64,000 nucleotides of DNA, from NCBI GenBank assembly GCA_021776525.1, contig JAJFFT010000006.1:1-64000 (forward strand), in the 5' to 3' direction. This document shows positions 42,197 to 51,139 of this stretch, piece after piece. Under the pieces are notes generated by a model. It saw only the letters and a list, made by a program, of their open reading frames with translations. It ran no database searches and was not told the DNA's origin. This DNA comes from Robiginitomaculum sp. (GTDB taxonomy: Bacteria > Pseudomonadota > Alphaproteobacteria > Caulobacterales > Maricaulaceae). How positions within the stretch are numbered: position 1 is the first letter of the stretch; the number at the start of each line of letters is the position of its first letter. The translations under genes and the position numbers were made by a program.

Positions 42197-45100
42197 GTGC
42201 AATTTACCGCGCTCAAAATTGCGGGATTCAAGTCCTTTATAGACCCGGCTGAATTTCGCATTGAGCCGGGGCTGACGGGTGTGGTTGGTCCCAATGGCTG
42301 CGGTAAATCCAACATATTGGAATCTCTGCGTTGGGTGATGGGGGCTAATTCCGCCAAAGCCATGCGCGCCGGCGCCATGGACGAGGTGATTTTTTCCGGC
42401 TCGACCGGCCGCCCGGCCCGCAACCACGCCGAAGTTATTCTGACCGTCGACAATGCGGATCGCACGGCGCCGGCGCGGTTTAATGATAATGATATACTCG
42501 AAGTTTCACGCCGCATCACCCGCGGTGCCGGATCAACCTATCGGATAAATGGTGCCGAGGTCCGCGCCCGCGATGTGCAATTACTGTTTGCGGATGCGTC
42601 TACCGGGGCCAACTCACCAGCCTTGGTCAGACAAGGACAGATTTCGGAACTGATTTCGGCCAAACCGCAAAACCGGCGCCGGGTTCTGGAAGAAGCCGCC
42701 GGGATTTCCGGCCTGCACAATCGCCGCCATGAAGCCGAATTGCGCCTGCGGGCCGCCGAAAACAATCTGTCGCGGCTGGACGATGTGTTTGGCGAGATCG
42801 AAGCCCAGCATGCGCAACTGAAACGCCAGATCAGGGCTGCCACCCGCTATCGCAATTTGTCGGCCCAAATTCGCGCTTTGGAGGCCTTTACGGCGCATTT
42901 GCGCTGGAGCGAAGCTAAGGCTCAGGTTGATCGCCTGAGCGAAGAATTACGCGCCATAACAGGCATGACCGGTGAGCTGGCCAGTGCCGCCAGCGCCGCC
43001 CGAAGCGCCGCCGAGCAAAGTGTCGATGGGTTGGATGCTTTACGTCAAGAAGAAGCCATCGCCGCGGCCCTTGTGGCCCGGACCAGCGCCGCCGTTGAAG
43101 CGGTGGAACGCGATGCCCGCGAAGCCACCAGCCGTATCGAACGCCTGCACAGCCGCCTGGAAGAGCTGAGTCGCGACCGCACCCATGAGCAGGTCTTGGT
43201 TGATGATGGGCAAAACGCCATCATTCGTCTTGAAGAAGAACAACGATCTTTGCAAAGCGCCGGCGTTGATGAAAGCGCTGTGGCAGAGTTATCCCAACGT
43301 CGCGATGAAACCGCCAATGAACGCGCGAAGGCCGATGCGGATTTATCACGCATACAGGTGGAACGCGCCGGACGCGTGGCCGAGCGCCGCGCCGCGGAAC
43401 AAGCCTGCACCCAGGCAAACGCACAACTGGCCCGCGCCGAAGCCGAAGTGTCCCGCGCACAAAATGCCCTCTCGGACCTTGGGCAGGATGAACAAGCTCT
43501 GGAGGCGCACAAGCGCGCCCAGGACGCCATTTCCGCCGCCGAAGAAAAACTTAACGTCGCGCGCCAAGCCCTCAGCACCGCTGAGCAATCCCGCCAGACA
43601 GCCGAAAATCATGAGCGCGAAAAACGCGATCTTTTTGATCAGGCGCGGCGTGAAGATGCCGCCTTGCAAGCCGAAGCCGACGGGTTGAGCAAAGCTCTTG
43701 AAGGGCAGGAAGACAGTGACTGGCCGGAAATTTCGGAACAGCTGAACGTTGCACCGGGGTATGAGCGAGCCTTGGCCGTGGCTCTGGGCGATGATCTACA
43801 GGCATCCAGTGACGCACAGGCACCGGTGCATTGGCATGGTGCCAGTAAAGCTGAACTGGCCCTGCCAGAGGGTACACAAAGTCTGGACCAGTTTGTTGAG
43901 GGCCCAAATGTATTGGCGGCCCGCCTGTCACAAATCGGGCTGGTTGCAGCAGATCAGGGCGATGCCTTGTCGGTACGGCTCAAGCCCGGACAGCGTCTGG
44001 TCAGCCTTGAGGGACATTTATGGCGCTGGGATGGTTTGCGGGCCAGCGCCGAAGCCCCGGCCCCGGCGGCACACCGGCTGGAACAACGCAACCGCCTTGG
44101 CGCTTTGACGCCCTTGCGCGAACGCGCACAGGAGGCCGCACAACAGGCACGCACTGCCTGGTTAGATGCCAAATCCAAAGTTTCCAACGCCCGCGACGTG
44201 GAAAAGCAAACGCGCAAAAGCCTGCCTGAACTGGAAAATGCGCTGCGTCTGGTCTCGGCACAGTTTAGCGAGTTGGACCGCAAACAAAGCGCCGAAACAG
44301 CCCGCGCGCAAGCCCAAAAAGAAGCATTAACGCGCTGGCAGGGTGCGTTGCGCGACGCCCAGGACAGTGCGCAAAAGGCCAAAGCAGACCTTGATGCCTT
44401 GCCCGACAACGCCTCTGATGAAGATGCGCGTATGCTGGCCGAAGCCGAGGAACGTGCCATCGGCGCCCGCGCCGATGCCGCCGATGCGGATGGGGCTTTG
44501 CGCGCTCTGGTCCGTGAAGCCGAAGTACGCGCTGCACGCCTTGAGGCCATTGAGGGCGAGTTGGCGCAATGGCGCAGCCGCGCACAAAAAGCTGTACAGC
44601 GCATCGAATCCCTTAGCAGCCGCGAAACCGCCGCCAAAGCTGAACTGGCCGAAGCCAAAGCCGCACCAGAGAAAATTGACGGCCTGCGCGCCCAGGCTTT
44701 TAGCGCTGCCCAGGACGCTGAAAAACGCCGCTCCGCCGCCGCCGATACATTGGTCGAAGCCGAAACCAAGCGCCGCAGTGCCGAGGCCATGGCCCGCGAA
44801 GCCGAAGAAGAAGCCGCCAAATTACGCGAATCACGCGCCGGCGGTGAAGCCCGCCTGCAAGCTGCGCGGGAAAAGCTGGATGAAATTGTCACCCGCATCG
44901 GGGAAACTTTGCGCTGTGCACCAGAAGAGCTGGAGGGACAGGGGGAAAGCTTAAACGAGAAGCCTAGCGATCCCCATGCCGCCGAACAGAAACTGGACAC
45001 CTTGCGCCGCCACCGTGATGGCATTGGGCCAGTGAATTTGCGCGCCGCCGAAGAAGCCGAAGAAGCTGAAGAACGTTTAAGCGCCATGGGTGCTGATCGC

Positions 45101-45649
45101 GATGACCTGTTGGCGGCTATTTCCAAACTGCGCCGGGGCATTGAAAGCCTGAACGCCGAAGGGCGCGAGCGGTTGTTGGCGGCCTTTGAGGAAATTAACG
45201 GCCATTTCAAATCTTTATTTCTTACCCTGTTTGGCGGCGGGCAGGCAGAGTTGCGCCTGACCGAATCAGAAGATCCGCTGGATGCAGGCCTCGAAATTTA
45301 TGCCAGCCCTCCAGGTAAAAAACTCGACACCATGTCCCTACTCTCCGGCGGCGAACAGTCCCTGACAGCGGTAGCACTGATTTTTGCAGTGTTTTTGTCG
45401 AACCCTGCACCGGTCTGCGTCCTTGATGAGGTCGAGGCGCCGCTGGATGATGCCAATGTGGACCGGTTCTGCGCCATGTTGGATGAAATGCGCCGCCGCA
45501 CCAACACCCGCTTTGTGGTGATCACCCATAATGCCGTAACCATGTCACGCGTTGATCGGCTGTACGGGGTCACCATGGCCGAACGCGGTGTCTCACAACT
45601 GGTCTCGGTGGATCTACAGCGCGCCGAAAGCCTGGCGGCCGCCCAATAG
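42197..45649 (+). CDS. smc: Chromosome segregation ATPase SMC
   Basis: A protein of 1150 residues. The N-terminal head has Walker A in VGPNGCGKSNILESLRWVMG and ALVRQGQISELISAKPQNRR (Q and R loops). Two long coiled-coil arms (about 170-500 and 650-980) flank a compact hinge (about 505-640). The C-terminal head has the ABC signature LLSGGEQSLTAVALIFAVF and Walker B PVCVLDEVEAPLDDANV. The hinge is short and ends SLEGHLWRWDGL, a form typical of alphaproteobacterial SMC. It loads at parS with ScpAB and aligns the chromosome arms. The start is GTG at 42197, 3 bp after the dsbA-like gene. Confidence 0.96.
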   Translation: MQFTALKIAGFKSFIDPAEFRIEPGLTGVVGPNGCGKSNILESLRWVMGANSAKAMRAGAMDEVIFSGSTGRPARNHAEVILTVDNADRTAPARFNDNDILEVSRRITRGAGSTYRINGAEVRARDVQLLFADASTGANSPALVRQGQISELISAKPQNRRRVLEEAAGISGLHNRRHEAELRLRAAENNLSRLDDVFGEIEAQHAQLKRQIRAATRYRNLSAQIRALEAFTAHLRWSEAKAQVDRLSEELRAITGMTGELASAASAARSAAEQSVDGLDALRQEEAIAAALVARTSAAVEAVERDAREATSRIERLHSRLEELSRDRTHEQVLVDDGQNAIIRLEEEQRSLQSAGVDESAVAELSQRRDETANERAKADADLSRIQVERAGRVAERRAAEQACTQANAQLARAEAEVSRAQNALSDLGQDEQALEAHKRAQDAISAAEEKLNVARQALSTAEQSRQTAENHEREKRDLFDQARREDAALQAEADGLSKALEGQEDSDWPEISEQLNVAPGYERALAVALGDDLQASSDAQAPVHWHGASKAELALPEGTQSLDQFVEGPNVLAARLSQIGLVAADQGDALSVRLKPGQRLVSLEGHLWRWDGLRASAEAPAPAAHRLEQRNRLGALTPLRERAQEAAQQARTAWLDAKSKVSNARDVEKQTRKSLPELENALRLVSAQFSELDRKQSAETARAQAQKEALTRWQGALRDAQDSAQKAKADLDALPDNASDEDARMLAEAEERAIGARADAADADGALRALVREAEVRAARLEAIEGELAQWRSRAQKAVQRIESLSSRETAAKAELAEAKAAPEKIDGLRAQAFSAAQDAEKRRSAAADTLVEAETKRRSAEAMAREAEEEAAKLRESRAGGEARLQAAREKLDEIVTRIGETLRCAPEELEGQGESLNEKPSDPHAAEQKLDTLRRHRDGIGPVNLRAAEEAEEAEERLSAMGADRDDLLAAISKLRRGIESLNAEGRERLLAAFEEINGHFKSLFLTLFGGGQAELRLTESEDPLDAGLEIYASPPGKKLDTMSLLSGGEQSLTAVALIFAVFLSNPAPVCVLDEVEAPLDDANVDRFCAMLDEMRRRTNTRFVVITHNAVTMSRVDRLYGVTMAERGVSQLVSVDLQRAESLAAAQ

Positions 45650-45778
45650 TAATTATTATTTATTATTGTTTTATTTCAATTGCTTGAACCTTACCCGCCC
45701 GCTTGACTTGGGGGGTATGCACAGATAGATTGCGCCGCGATCCTGAGCGATTGCCGCGCGCAGTGAAAGCCAAGCCTG

Positions 45779-46114
45779 ATGACCGAAGATCAAGATCCGC
45801 CCAAAGCCTCAGCAGAGCTGGAAAGCCTGGCATTACGGTTAGAAACCGAACGCCGCCAGGCCCAGATTGAGCAGGACATACGGCGTACCGCGACATCGGC
45901 ACTGGGCGGTGGCTTTCGAATAGCAGTGGAAATGCTCGCAGCACTGGCCGTCGGCACAGGTTTGGGCTATATGGCCGACCAAATACTTGGCACCTTGCCT
46001 TGGTTTATGGTGGCAGGCATCTTTTTGGGGTTTGCTGCCGGAATGAGAAATATGATCCGTTCCGCCGAGCGTATGCACGCAAAGCGGGATGGTGAGGACA
46101 ACAAAACGGGCTAA
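45779..46114 (+). CDS. atpI: ATP synthase protein I
   Basis: A 111-residue protein. A charged N-terminus (about 1-40) is followed by two membrane helices (FRIAVEMLAALAVGTGLGYM and LPWFMVAGIFLGFAAGMRNM), the AtpI hairpin. It assists assembly of the c-ring, possibly with magnesium supply, and is not part of the final enzyme. It opens the Fo operon atpI-B-E-F'-F. The 129-bp gap after smc is AT-rich and is a likely promoter region, although I could not fix the boxes. Confidence 0.88.
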   Translation: MTEDQDPPKASAELESLALRLETERRQAQIEQDIRRTATSALGGGFRIAVEMLAALAVGTGLGYMADQILGTLPWFMVAGIFLGFAAGMRNMIRSAERMHAKRDGEDNKTG

Positions 46115-46158
46115 TCGCGGCCAATTTTTTTGGCGCGTCATTTGAGGGAAATAGGCTA

Positions 46159-46905
46159 GTGGATCCGCTTCACCAGTTTAACATTGAGCGTTACGCAGAG
46201 TTCCATATGTTTGGTATGGACCTGTCTTTCACTAACTCATCGTTCTTCGCCCTGTTGGCGGTGGCATTGGTTATTGCATTTTTGGGCTTTGGCTCGCGCA
46301 AGCGCGCTTTGGTGCCCGGCCGAATGCAATCCTTGGCCGAGCTGTTTTACGAGTTTGTCGCGCAGATGGTGCGTTCGACCATGGGACAGGAAGGCTTCCG
46401 CTTCTTTCCCCTGATTTTCAGCATTTTTGCTTTTGTCCTGACCACCAACTTGTTGGGCATGTTCCCTTACTTCTTTACCGTCACCAGCCATATCGCCGTG
46501 ACCGGCGCCCTGTCGCTGATGGTGATCAGCGTTGTCATTATTTACGGTTTCTTGAAGCACGGTCTGAAATTTTTCAAACTGTTTGCTCCGTCTGGCCTGC
46601 CGCTGGCTCTGTATTTTGTGATTGTGCCGATCGAGATCATCTCGTTCCTGGCACGTCCGTTCAGCCTGGCCATTCGTTTGTTTGCCAACATGATGGCCGG
46701 CCACGCTTTGATGAAAGTGTTCGCCAGCTTTATTATCATGCTCGGTGGTGCCGGAGCGTTTAGCGCGCTGGCCATTTTACCGTTCCTGACCAATACCGCC
46801 GTGGTCGGTCTGGAATTTCTAATTGCCTTTCTACAGGCCTATGTATTTGCCCTGTTGTCGTGCATCTATCTCAGCGACGTCTCGGCCGAACATATTGGTC
46901 ACTAA
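46159..46905 (+). CDS. atpB: ATP synthase Fo subunit a
   Basis: A 248-residue membrane protein with five to six helices. The essential arginine is in RPFSLAIRLFANMMAGHALMK, and FLQAYVFALLSCIYLSDVSA forms the other proton half-channel helix. Together with the c-ring it conducts protons. It starts with GTG behind GAGGGAAA. The operon continues with atpE 37 bp downstream. Confidence 0.96.
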   Translation: MDPLHQFNIERYAEFHMFGMDLSFTNSSFFALLAVALVIAFLGFGSRKRALVPGRMQSLAELFYEFVAQMVRSTMGQEGFRFFPLIFSIFAFVLTTNLLGMFPYFFTVTSHIAVTGALSLMVISVVIIYGFLKHGLKFFKLFAPSGLPLALYFVIVPIEIISFLARPFSLAIRLFANMMAGHALMKVFASFIIMLGGAGAFSALAILPFLTNTAVVGLEFLIAFLQAYVFALLSCIYLSDVSAEHIGH

Positions 46906-46942
46906 CTGAACTTTTGGATTAACTGGTTATTTCTGGAGAAAA

Positions 46943-47173
46943 ATGATGGAACCAGCAGCAGCAAAACTTATCGGTGCAGGCCTTGCCTGTATCGCTCTCG
47001 CAGGTGCCGGCGTCGGCATCGGCACAATCTTTGGCGCATACCTTCAAGGTGCGTTGCGTAACCCTTCGGCAGCTGCCGGACAGTTTACCAACCTGCTTAT
47101 CGGTTTTGCCCTTGCCGAATTTACAGGCCTTCTAGGCTTTGTGATGGGCATGCTTCTCCTGTTCGTATTTTAG
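46943..47173 (+). CDS. atpE: ATP synthase Fo subunit c
   Basis: A 76-residue hairpin of two helices. GAGVGIGTIFGAYLQGALRNP carries the glycine-rich helix and polar loop with Arg-Asn-Pro. The proton-binding carboxylate is Glu in FALAEFTGLLGF. The pattern lacks the extra ligands of sodium-type rings, so proton coupling is expected. Two ATG codons are tandem, with GGAG eight bases before. Like most alphaproteobacterial c subunits it starts MEPAAAKLIGAG after the extra Met. Confidence 0.96.
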   Translation: MMEPAAAKLIGAGLACIALAGAGVGIGTIFGAYLQGALRNPSAAAGQFTNLLIGFALAEFTGLLGFVMGMLLLFVF

Positions 47174-47202
47174 GGTTTTTCCCCTATTAAACGCATCGGA
47201 TA

Positions 47203-47802
47203 ATGATGATGGTTGTGTTTTTTGACACCGGCACAGCGGCAGCACATGCCGCAGACGCCACAGAGCATGTTGCAGACGCTGTTGAACACAGCAGCAGTGG
47301 CGGTATGCCACAGCTCGACTTTGCAACATTTCCCAGCCAGATTTTCTGGCTGGCGATTGCCTTTGGGCTGTTGTATCTGGCGCTTGACCGGTTTCTGATC
47401 CCGCGTATTGGCGGGGTCATTGAAGAGCGCAAGGATCGCATTGCCGATGATCTGGACATTGCTGCGGGCAAGAAGGCCGAGGCCGACGAGGCCATGATGG
47501 CCTATGACAAGAACCTTGCTGATGCCCGGGCCAAGGCTAATTTTATCGCCGCGGAAAACCGTACAGTGCTTGATGGGCAACTTGCCGAAGAAAGCGCTGC
47601 ACAAGAAGCCGAGTTAGATAAAACGGCCGCCAAGGCAGAAAAGAAAATTGCCAAGGCCCGGTCCGATGCCATGAAACATGTTGAAGATATTGCCTTGGAC
47701 GTTGCGGCGGATCTGGTTGCCACCCTTGGGGGCATCAAATCTGATCCGAAGAAGCTGCAAAAAGCGATGGACGCAGCACGGAGCGGGAGCGCAGCATCAT
47801 GA
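47203..47802 (+). CDS. atpF': ATP synthase Fo subunit b'
   Basis: A 199-residue stalk protein. A variable Ala/His-rich N-terminus is followed by a membrane helix (QIFWLAIAFGLLYLALDRFL) and PRIGGVIEERKDRIADDLD, a typical b/b' junction, then a long coiled coil. Having separate b and b' genes is characteristic of alphaproteobacteria and phototrophs. Three ATG codons in tandem (47203, 47206, 47209) leave the start ambiguous by two residues. Its stop overlaps the atpF start by 4 bp. Confidence 0.93.
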   Translation: MMMVVFFDTGTAAAHAADATEHVADAVEHSSSGGMPQLDFATFPSQIFWLAIAFGLLYLALDRFLIPRIGGVIEERKDRIADDLDIAAGKKAEADEAMMAYDKNLADARAKANFIAAENRTVLDGQLAEESAAQEAELDKTAAKAEKKIAKARSDAMKHVEDIALDVAADLVATLGGIKSDPKKLQKAMDAARSGSAAS

Positions 47803-48347
47803 CCTTGATCAGCTTTGTTTTTTTAAAAACTGCCGAACACGGTGCTGCCGCAGCCAGCGATTCGGGTTTATCTGATCCGCGTCTTTGGGTGTTTTTCTCG
47901 CTGGCCATCCTGGTGGCCGTTGTGGTGTGGAAAAAAGTCCCGGCCATGGTTGCCAAGTCTTTGGACGAACGTGCCAGTGTCATCCAGGCCGAACTGGATG
48001 ATGCCCGGCGTCTGCGCGAAGAAGCACAGGAACTTCTGGCGTCTTATGAGCGCCGGGGACGCGAAGCGGAAAAAGAAGCTGAAGACATTATTGCCCAAGC
48101 CAAGCATGAAGCTGAATTGTTTGCCCGTGACGCCCGTGAGAAATTGCAGGATGTCTTGCAACGCCGCGCCGAAGCCGCAACACGCAAAATTGCGCAGGCC
48201 GAGGCCCGTGCAGCATCCGAAGTGCGTGAACATGCGGCGGCTCTGGCCTCTGCGACGGCACGTATTGCGCTGGAACAGTCCTTGACCAAAACAGCGCATA
48301 GCAAGCTGGTCAATGAAAGCATTGATGAATTGGGTAAAAGCCTGTAA
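47799..48347 (+). CDS. atpF: ATP synthase Fo subunit b
   Basis: A protein of 182 residues. One N-terminal membrane helix (DPRLWVFFSLAILVAVVVW) is followed by KKVPAMVAKSLDERASVIQAELDDARRLREEAQ and a long charged coiled coil, the peripheral stalk that binds F1 through the delta subunit. The start overlaps the b' stop (ATGA). It ends the Fo operon, 39 bp before a strong terminator. F1 genes are not in the window. Confidence 0.95.
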   Translation: MTLISFVFLKTAEHGAAAASDSGLSDPRLWVFFSLAILVAVVVWKKVPAMVAKSLDERASVIQAELDDARRLREEAQELLASYERRGREAEKEAEDIIAQAKHEAELFARDAREKLQDVLQRRAEAATRKIAQAEARAASEVREHAAALASATARIALEQSLTKTAHSKLVNESIDELGKSL

Positions 48348-48386
48348 TAGGCATCACCATTTCAGACCACCACACACTATTACCTG

Positions 48387-48420
48387 ACAACACCCGGCTT
48401 GCCGGGTGTTGTTGTATTAT
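48387..48420 (+). terminator. Intrinsic terminator of the atp Fo operon
   Basis: ACAACACCCGG (48387-48397) pairs perfectly with CCGGGTGTTGT (48402-48412), an 11-bp stem with a four-base loop, followed by the T-rich TGTATTAT. It lies 39 bp after atpF. It may also act for the convergent gene that ends at 48454. Confidence 0.8.
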
Positions 48421-48453
48421 GACCTGTGTCCATCGGCAGAGTGTATTGAAAGC

Positions 48454-48729
48454 CTAAGGGCGTTTTCTGATTTTGGAGAAAAAGCCCCGCACATGTTTTC
48501 CGGTCTTGGGGTGTTTGGCCAAAAAGCTGCCCATGCCGGCACGGGCGCGTTTTGAGTTTTTGACCAGGACAACCACGCCACTGGCCGTGACAATTCCCCC
48601 AATTGGCAAGGGAAATGGGATCAAAGGTATGCCCACCACAACCAATGCGACGCCGCCAGCAATACGGGCTTTGCGGCGCATGGCTTCGCTGGGGGTTTCG
48701 TTCTCGGTATCGAGAGGTTCAAAATCCAT
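48454..48729 (-). CDS. Small inner-membrane protein of unknown function
   Basis: A protein of 91 residues. A charged N-terminus (about 1-22) is followed by two closely spaced hydrophobic segments (IAGGVALVVVGIPLIPFPLP and GGIVTASGVVVLV) and a very basic tail (KNSKRARAGMG...KIRKRP). The Pro-rich turn between the helices recalls small PGPGW-type membrane proteins. No function can be assigned. It stands alone and converges on the atp terminator. Confidence 0.7.
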   Translation of the reverse strand: MDFEPLDTENETPSEAMRRKARIAGGVALVVVGIPLIPFPLPIGGIVTASGVVVLVKNSKRARAGMGSFLAKHPKTGKHVRGFFSKIRKRP

Positions 48730-48813
48730 TATTTTACTGTCCTCTCCCCTGCCCTAGCTATCTAGGAATAAAATACCTTTAAGGCAAGGTTGTGGCCGTA
48801 TCCTTTTACCACC

Positions 48814-49440
48814 TTATTCCGGCCAGCTTGAAACCAGTGGTGCAAGGTCTGGTCTGGGCCGTTCTTTAACTTTCTGGTTGGCGGTACCCAGGTGAATAAA
48901 CCCCGCTATGCGCTCGTCCTTGGACAGTCCAAATTCGGCAGCAATAAAAGGATCAAAAGCCATCCACTGGCTCAACCACACCCCGGCCCAGCCCGCGGCA
49001 TTACTGGCCAGAAGGAGGTTGTAGCACAAAGCCCCGGCCGATAATTCCTGTTCCCAAACCGGTGTTTTATGTGCAATGTTTGGGCTGGATATCACCGCAA
49101 TGACAACTGGCGCACAGCAAAACCTGCGCCGCTCGCGGGCCAGCTCGTCCGGCAACGCATCCGTATGCAAAACACCATAACGCTGTGCAAACAATGCCCC
49201 GGCCTGTTCGCGGGCGTTCCCCTCAAACGTCAAAAAACGCCAAGGCGCAAGACAGAGATGGTCGGGTACGCGGGTGGCCAGTTTTAAAATGCCTTGCAGC
49301 TGTTCATGGTCTGGCCCAGGCGCGTTAAGTGCCGCAACCGGAAAAGAGCGACGGGTGCTTAAAAACTCCAGCACGCTGGCACTCTGCCGCGTGCCATCCA
49401 ACATTGTATTTGGCGCTGGTGCATCAGGGCAAGGTATCAT
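48814..49440 (-). CDS. Nitroreductase-family FMN oxidoreductase
   Basis: A protein of 208 residues. FLSTRRSFPV near the N-terminus gives the FMN-phosphate contact (RRS), ATRVPDHLCLAPWRFLTFEG is the conserved second segment as in YdjA-type enzymes, and NLLLASNAAGWAGVWLSQW forms the late helix with the Gly-rich flavin contact. It probably reduces nitro groups or other electrophiles with NAD(P)H; the physiological substrate is unknown. AAGGATG lies before the start. It is divergent from the TetR gene at 49563, with 122 bp between. Confidence 0.9.
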   Translation of the reverse strand: MIPCPDAPAPNTMLDGTRQSASVLEFLSTRRSFPVAALNAPGPDHEQLQGILKLATRVPDHLCLAPWRFLTFEGNAREQAGALFAQRYGVLHTDALPDELARERRRFCCAPVVIAVISSPNIAHKTPVWEQELSAGALCYNLLLASNAAGWAGVWLSQWMAFDPFIAAEFGLSKDERIAGFIHLGTANQKVKERPRPDLAPLVSSWPE

Positions 49441-49562
49441 AATACATCCTTTGAGCTTCGCTTTGACGTCACAGGCATAGTGGTCTTATAATCATTAGCA
49501 AGAACGTATATACAGCAAGCGTTTGTGTAAGCTTTGGATTGAGCAGGGAGTTGAGGGCCATA

Positions 49563-50225
49563 ATGAGTAGTGTTGATGTGGACCCCCATAATGCAAGCGC
49601 ACAGTGTTGTTGCGAAACACCAGCACAACGGCGGCGCGAAAAAATGCGCAGTGCCATAATTGCGGCCGCGCAGGCAATTTTTTCCAAAGATGGCGAAGCT
49701 GGCCTGTCTATGCGCCGCTTGGCCGAAGCCATCGATTATTCCCCCGCCGCACTTTATAAATATTTCTCATCAAAAGATGATCTGTTTGAGGCTGTACGCG
49801 AGCAGTTTTTTGAACGCCTGTTAAAGCGTATGAACGAAGCCACCCATGGCAGCGGCACGACACGGGAACTCTTTGAAGCCTGCGGTCGCGCCTATATTGA
49901 AACCGCAATGGAAGAGCCAAACACATACCTCATGGCCTATACCGGTATGGGTGAAGACATCACTCCGGCCGAAGGTACGTTTTCGTATGCTGCCGCAGAG
50001 CAGCTGGAAAACATGATCGAAAAAGGCGTGTTAGAAGGTATTCTGCGGGACGTTGATTTGGCGCTGGCGGGCAAAGCCGTCTGGGCAGCCGTACACGGTA
50101 TCACCATGTTGCTGATCCAGATCCCCACCATGCCCGGCGGGGTCACCCACGAAACCAGTCACACCCGCGAAGATATGATTGACTTTCATACCGATTTTAT
50201 CTGGCGAGGGCTGGCCTTGGCCTAG
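49563..50225 (+). CDS. TetR/AcrR-family regulator
   Basis: A protein of 220 residues. A Cys-containing N-terminal extension (SAQCCCETPAQRRREKM) precedes the DNA-binding domain, AQAIFSKDGEAGLSMRRLAEAIDYSPAALYKYFSSKDDLFEA. The C-terminal part is a TetR_C-like helical bundle with aromatic residues (YLMAYTGMG). ATG at 49563 follows GAGGG; TTG at 49539 is less likely. It is divergent from the nitroreductase gene and may repress it. The next gene is the convergent tryptophan dioxygenase gene. The effector is unknown. Confidence 0.9.
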   Translation: MSSVDVDPHNASAQCCCETPAQRRREKMRSAIIAAAQAIFSKDGEAGLSMRRLAEAIDYSPAALYKYFSSKDDLFEAVREQFFERLLKRMNEATHGSGTTRELFEACGRAYIETAMEEPNTYLMAYTGMGEDITPAEGTFSYAAAEQLENMIEKGVLEGILRDVDLALAGKAVWAAVHGITMLLIQIPTMPGGVTHETSHTREDMIDFHTDFIWRGLALA

Positions 50226-50238
50226 CCCGGCCACGACA

Positions 50239-50982
50239 TCATTTATCGGGTTTGCCCAGTGCATCGCGCACTTTGCCATATTCGCCGCCCCACGTGTCGG
50301 TCATGGTATCGCGTATGGCCCAAAGCTCGGGATAGAACTGGCGGCGGATACCGGCCTGCAGCAAATCAACCGCCCGGCCTTTCAGGGATTGGGCACCAAA
50401 GCCGATAGAGCGGGCAATCAATTGCATGTGGCGATAGCCAAAACGTTGGAACATGGCATCAAACTGCGCCAAGCATTCAGCGACCTTATAGGCATCACAG
50501 TGGCTATATTCGCTGTCATAAATGCTTTCAACGGTTTTGCCGTCAGCATCCAGATAATGCGTTTTAAAGGTGTCCCACAACAGCGGCCCCATACGGATCA
50601 ATACCCGAAACCCCGGCGATTCCTGGCCACTGCCATTACCCAGCGCCAACCGGATTTGCTGGTACTCTTTGGGAGACATGGTTTCGAGCAGCGCCAATTG
50701 TTCATTCATCATGCTTTGCAACAAATCGACACGGCCAAATAAAGTTGTGATCCGGTTGGTGTTCTTTTCGACCATATACTCATCAATATCAAGCAGGGTA
50801 TAGGCCATTAACTTCATCCACAGCTCTTCGACCTGATGGACAATCTGAAACTGTAATTCATCCTTATTGCAAAACTCATCAAACGGTTTTTGAAGAGACA
50901 ATAAAGCGTCAGAGTTCAAATAGACTTCATAATCGAGGCCAGTTTGCCCCTTCATCATTTTATAAAAACTCTGGCGGTCCAT
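50239..50982 (-). CDS. kynA: Tryptophan 2,3-dioxygenase
   Basis: A 247-residue heme enzyme of the TDO family. DYEVYLNSDALLSLQKPF and QFQIVHQVEELWMKLMAYTL match the conserved first half, where HQ..ELW lies in the substrate pocket. LLETMSPKEYQQIRLALGNGSGQESPGFRVL is the next block. The axial heme His is most likely the one in FGYRHMQLIARSIG. The protein is slightly shorter than typical bacterial TDO. It opens the indole ring to N-formylkynurenine. The rest of the kynurenine pathway is not nearby. It is divergent from an Lrp/AsnC regulator, an arrangement like kynA/kynR. Confidence 0.87.
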   Translation of the reverse strand: MDRQSFYKMMKGQTGLDYEVYLNSDALLSLQKPFDEFCNKDELQFQIVHQVEELWMKLMAYTLLDIDEYMVEKNTNRITTLFGRVDLLQSMMNEQLALLETMSPKEYQQIRLALGNGSGQESPGFRVLIRMGPLLWDTFKTHYLDADGKTVESIYDSEYSHCDAYKVAECLAQFDAMFQRFGYRHMQLIARSIGFGAQSLKGRAVDLLQAGIRRQFYPELWAIRDTMTDTWGGEYGKVRDALGKPDK

Positions 50983-51076
50983 GGTGCGTTCTCCGAAAGG
51001 GTTGATGAAGGGTGATATTTTACAGGACGATAACGCTTTAATTGCAAGCTTTCAAAGCTGATACCCCTATATATTC

Positions 51077-51104
51077 TTGATAGTTTAGCGTTTTACGCTA
51101 TATT
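51077..51104 (+). promoter_or_regulatory. Promoter with palindromic operator between kynA and the Lrp-type gene
   Basis: TTGATA (51077-51082) and TATATT (51099-51104) are 16 bp apart and face the regulator gene. The perfect inverted repeat TAGCGT-TTT-ACGCTA (51086-51100) fills the spacer and overlaps the -10 box. A 15-bp dyad with an AT centre is typical of Lrp/AsnC operators. It probably serves autoregulation and control of kynA on the other strand. Confidence 0.6.
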
Positions 51105-51139
51105 TTTTCTGTTTTATAAACTTTAATGCTGATTTTAAT

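Noticed and set aside
43954-45210. A 418-residue minus-strand reading frame inside smc
   Set aside because: It is a Ser/Arg/Ala-rich antisense shadow of the coiled-coil coding sequence, with no ribosome binding site or family motif.
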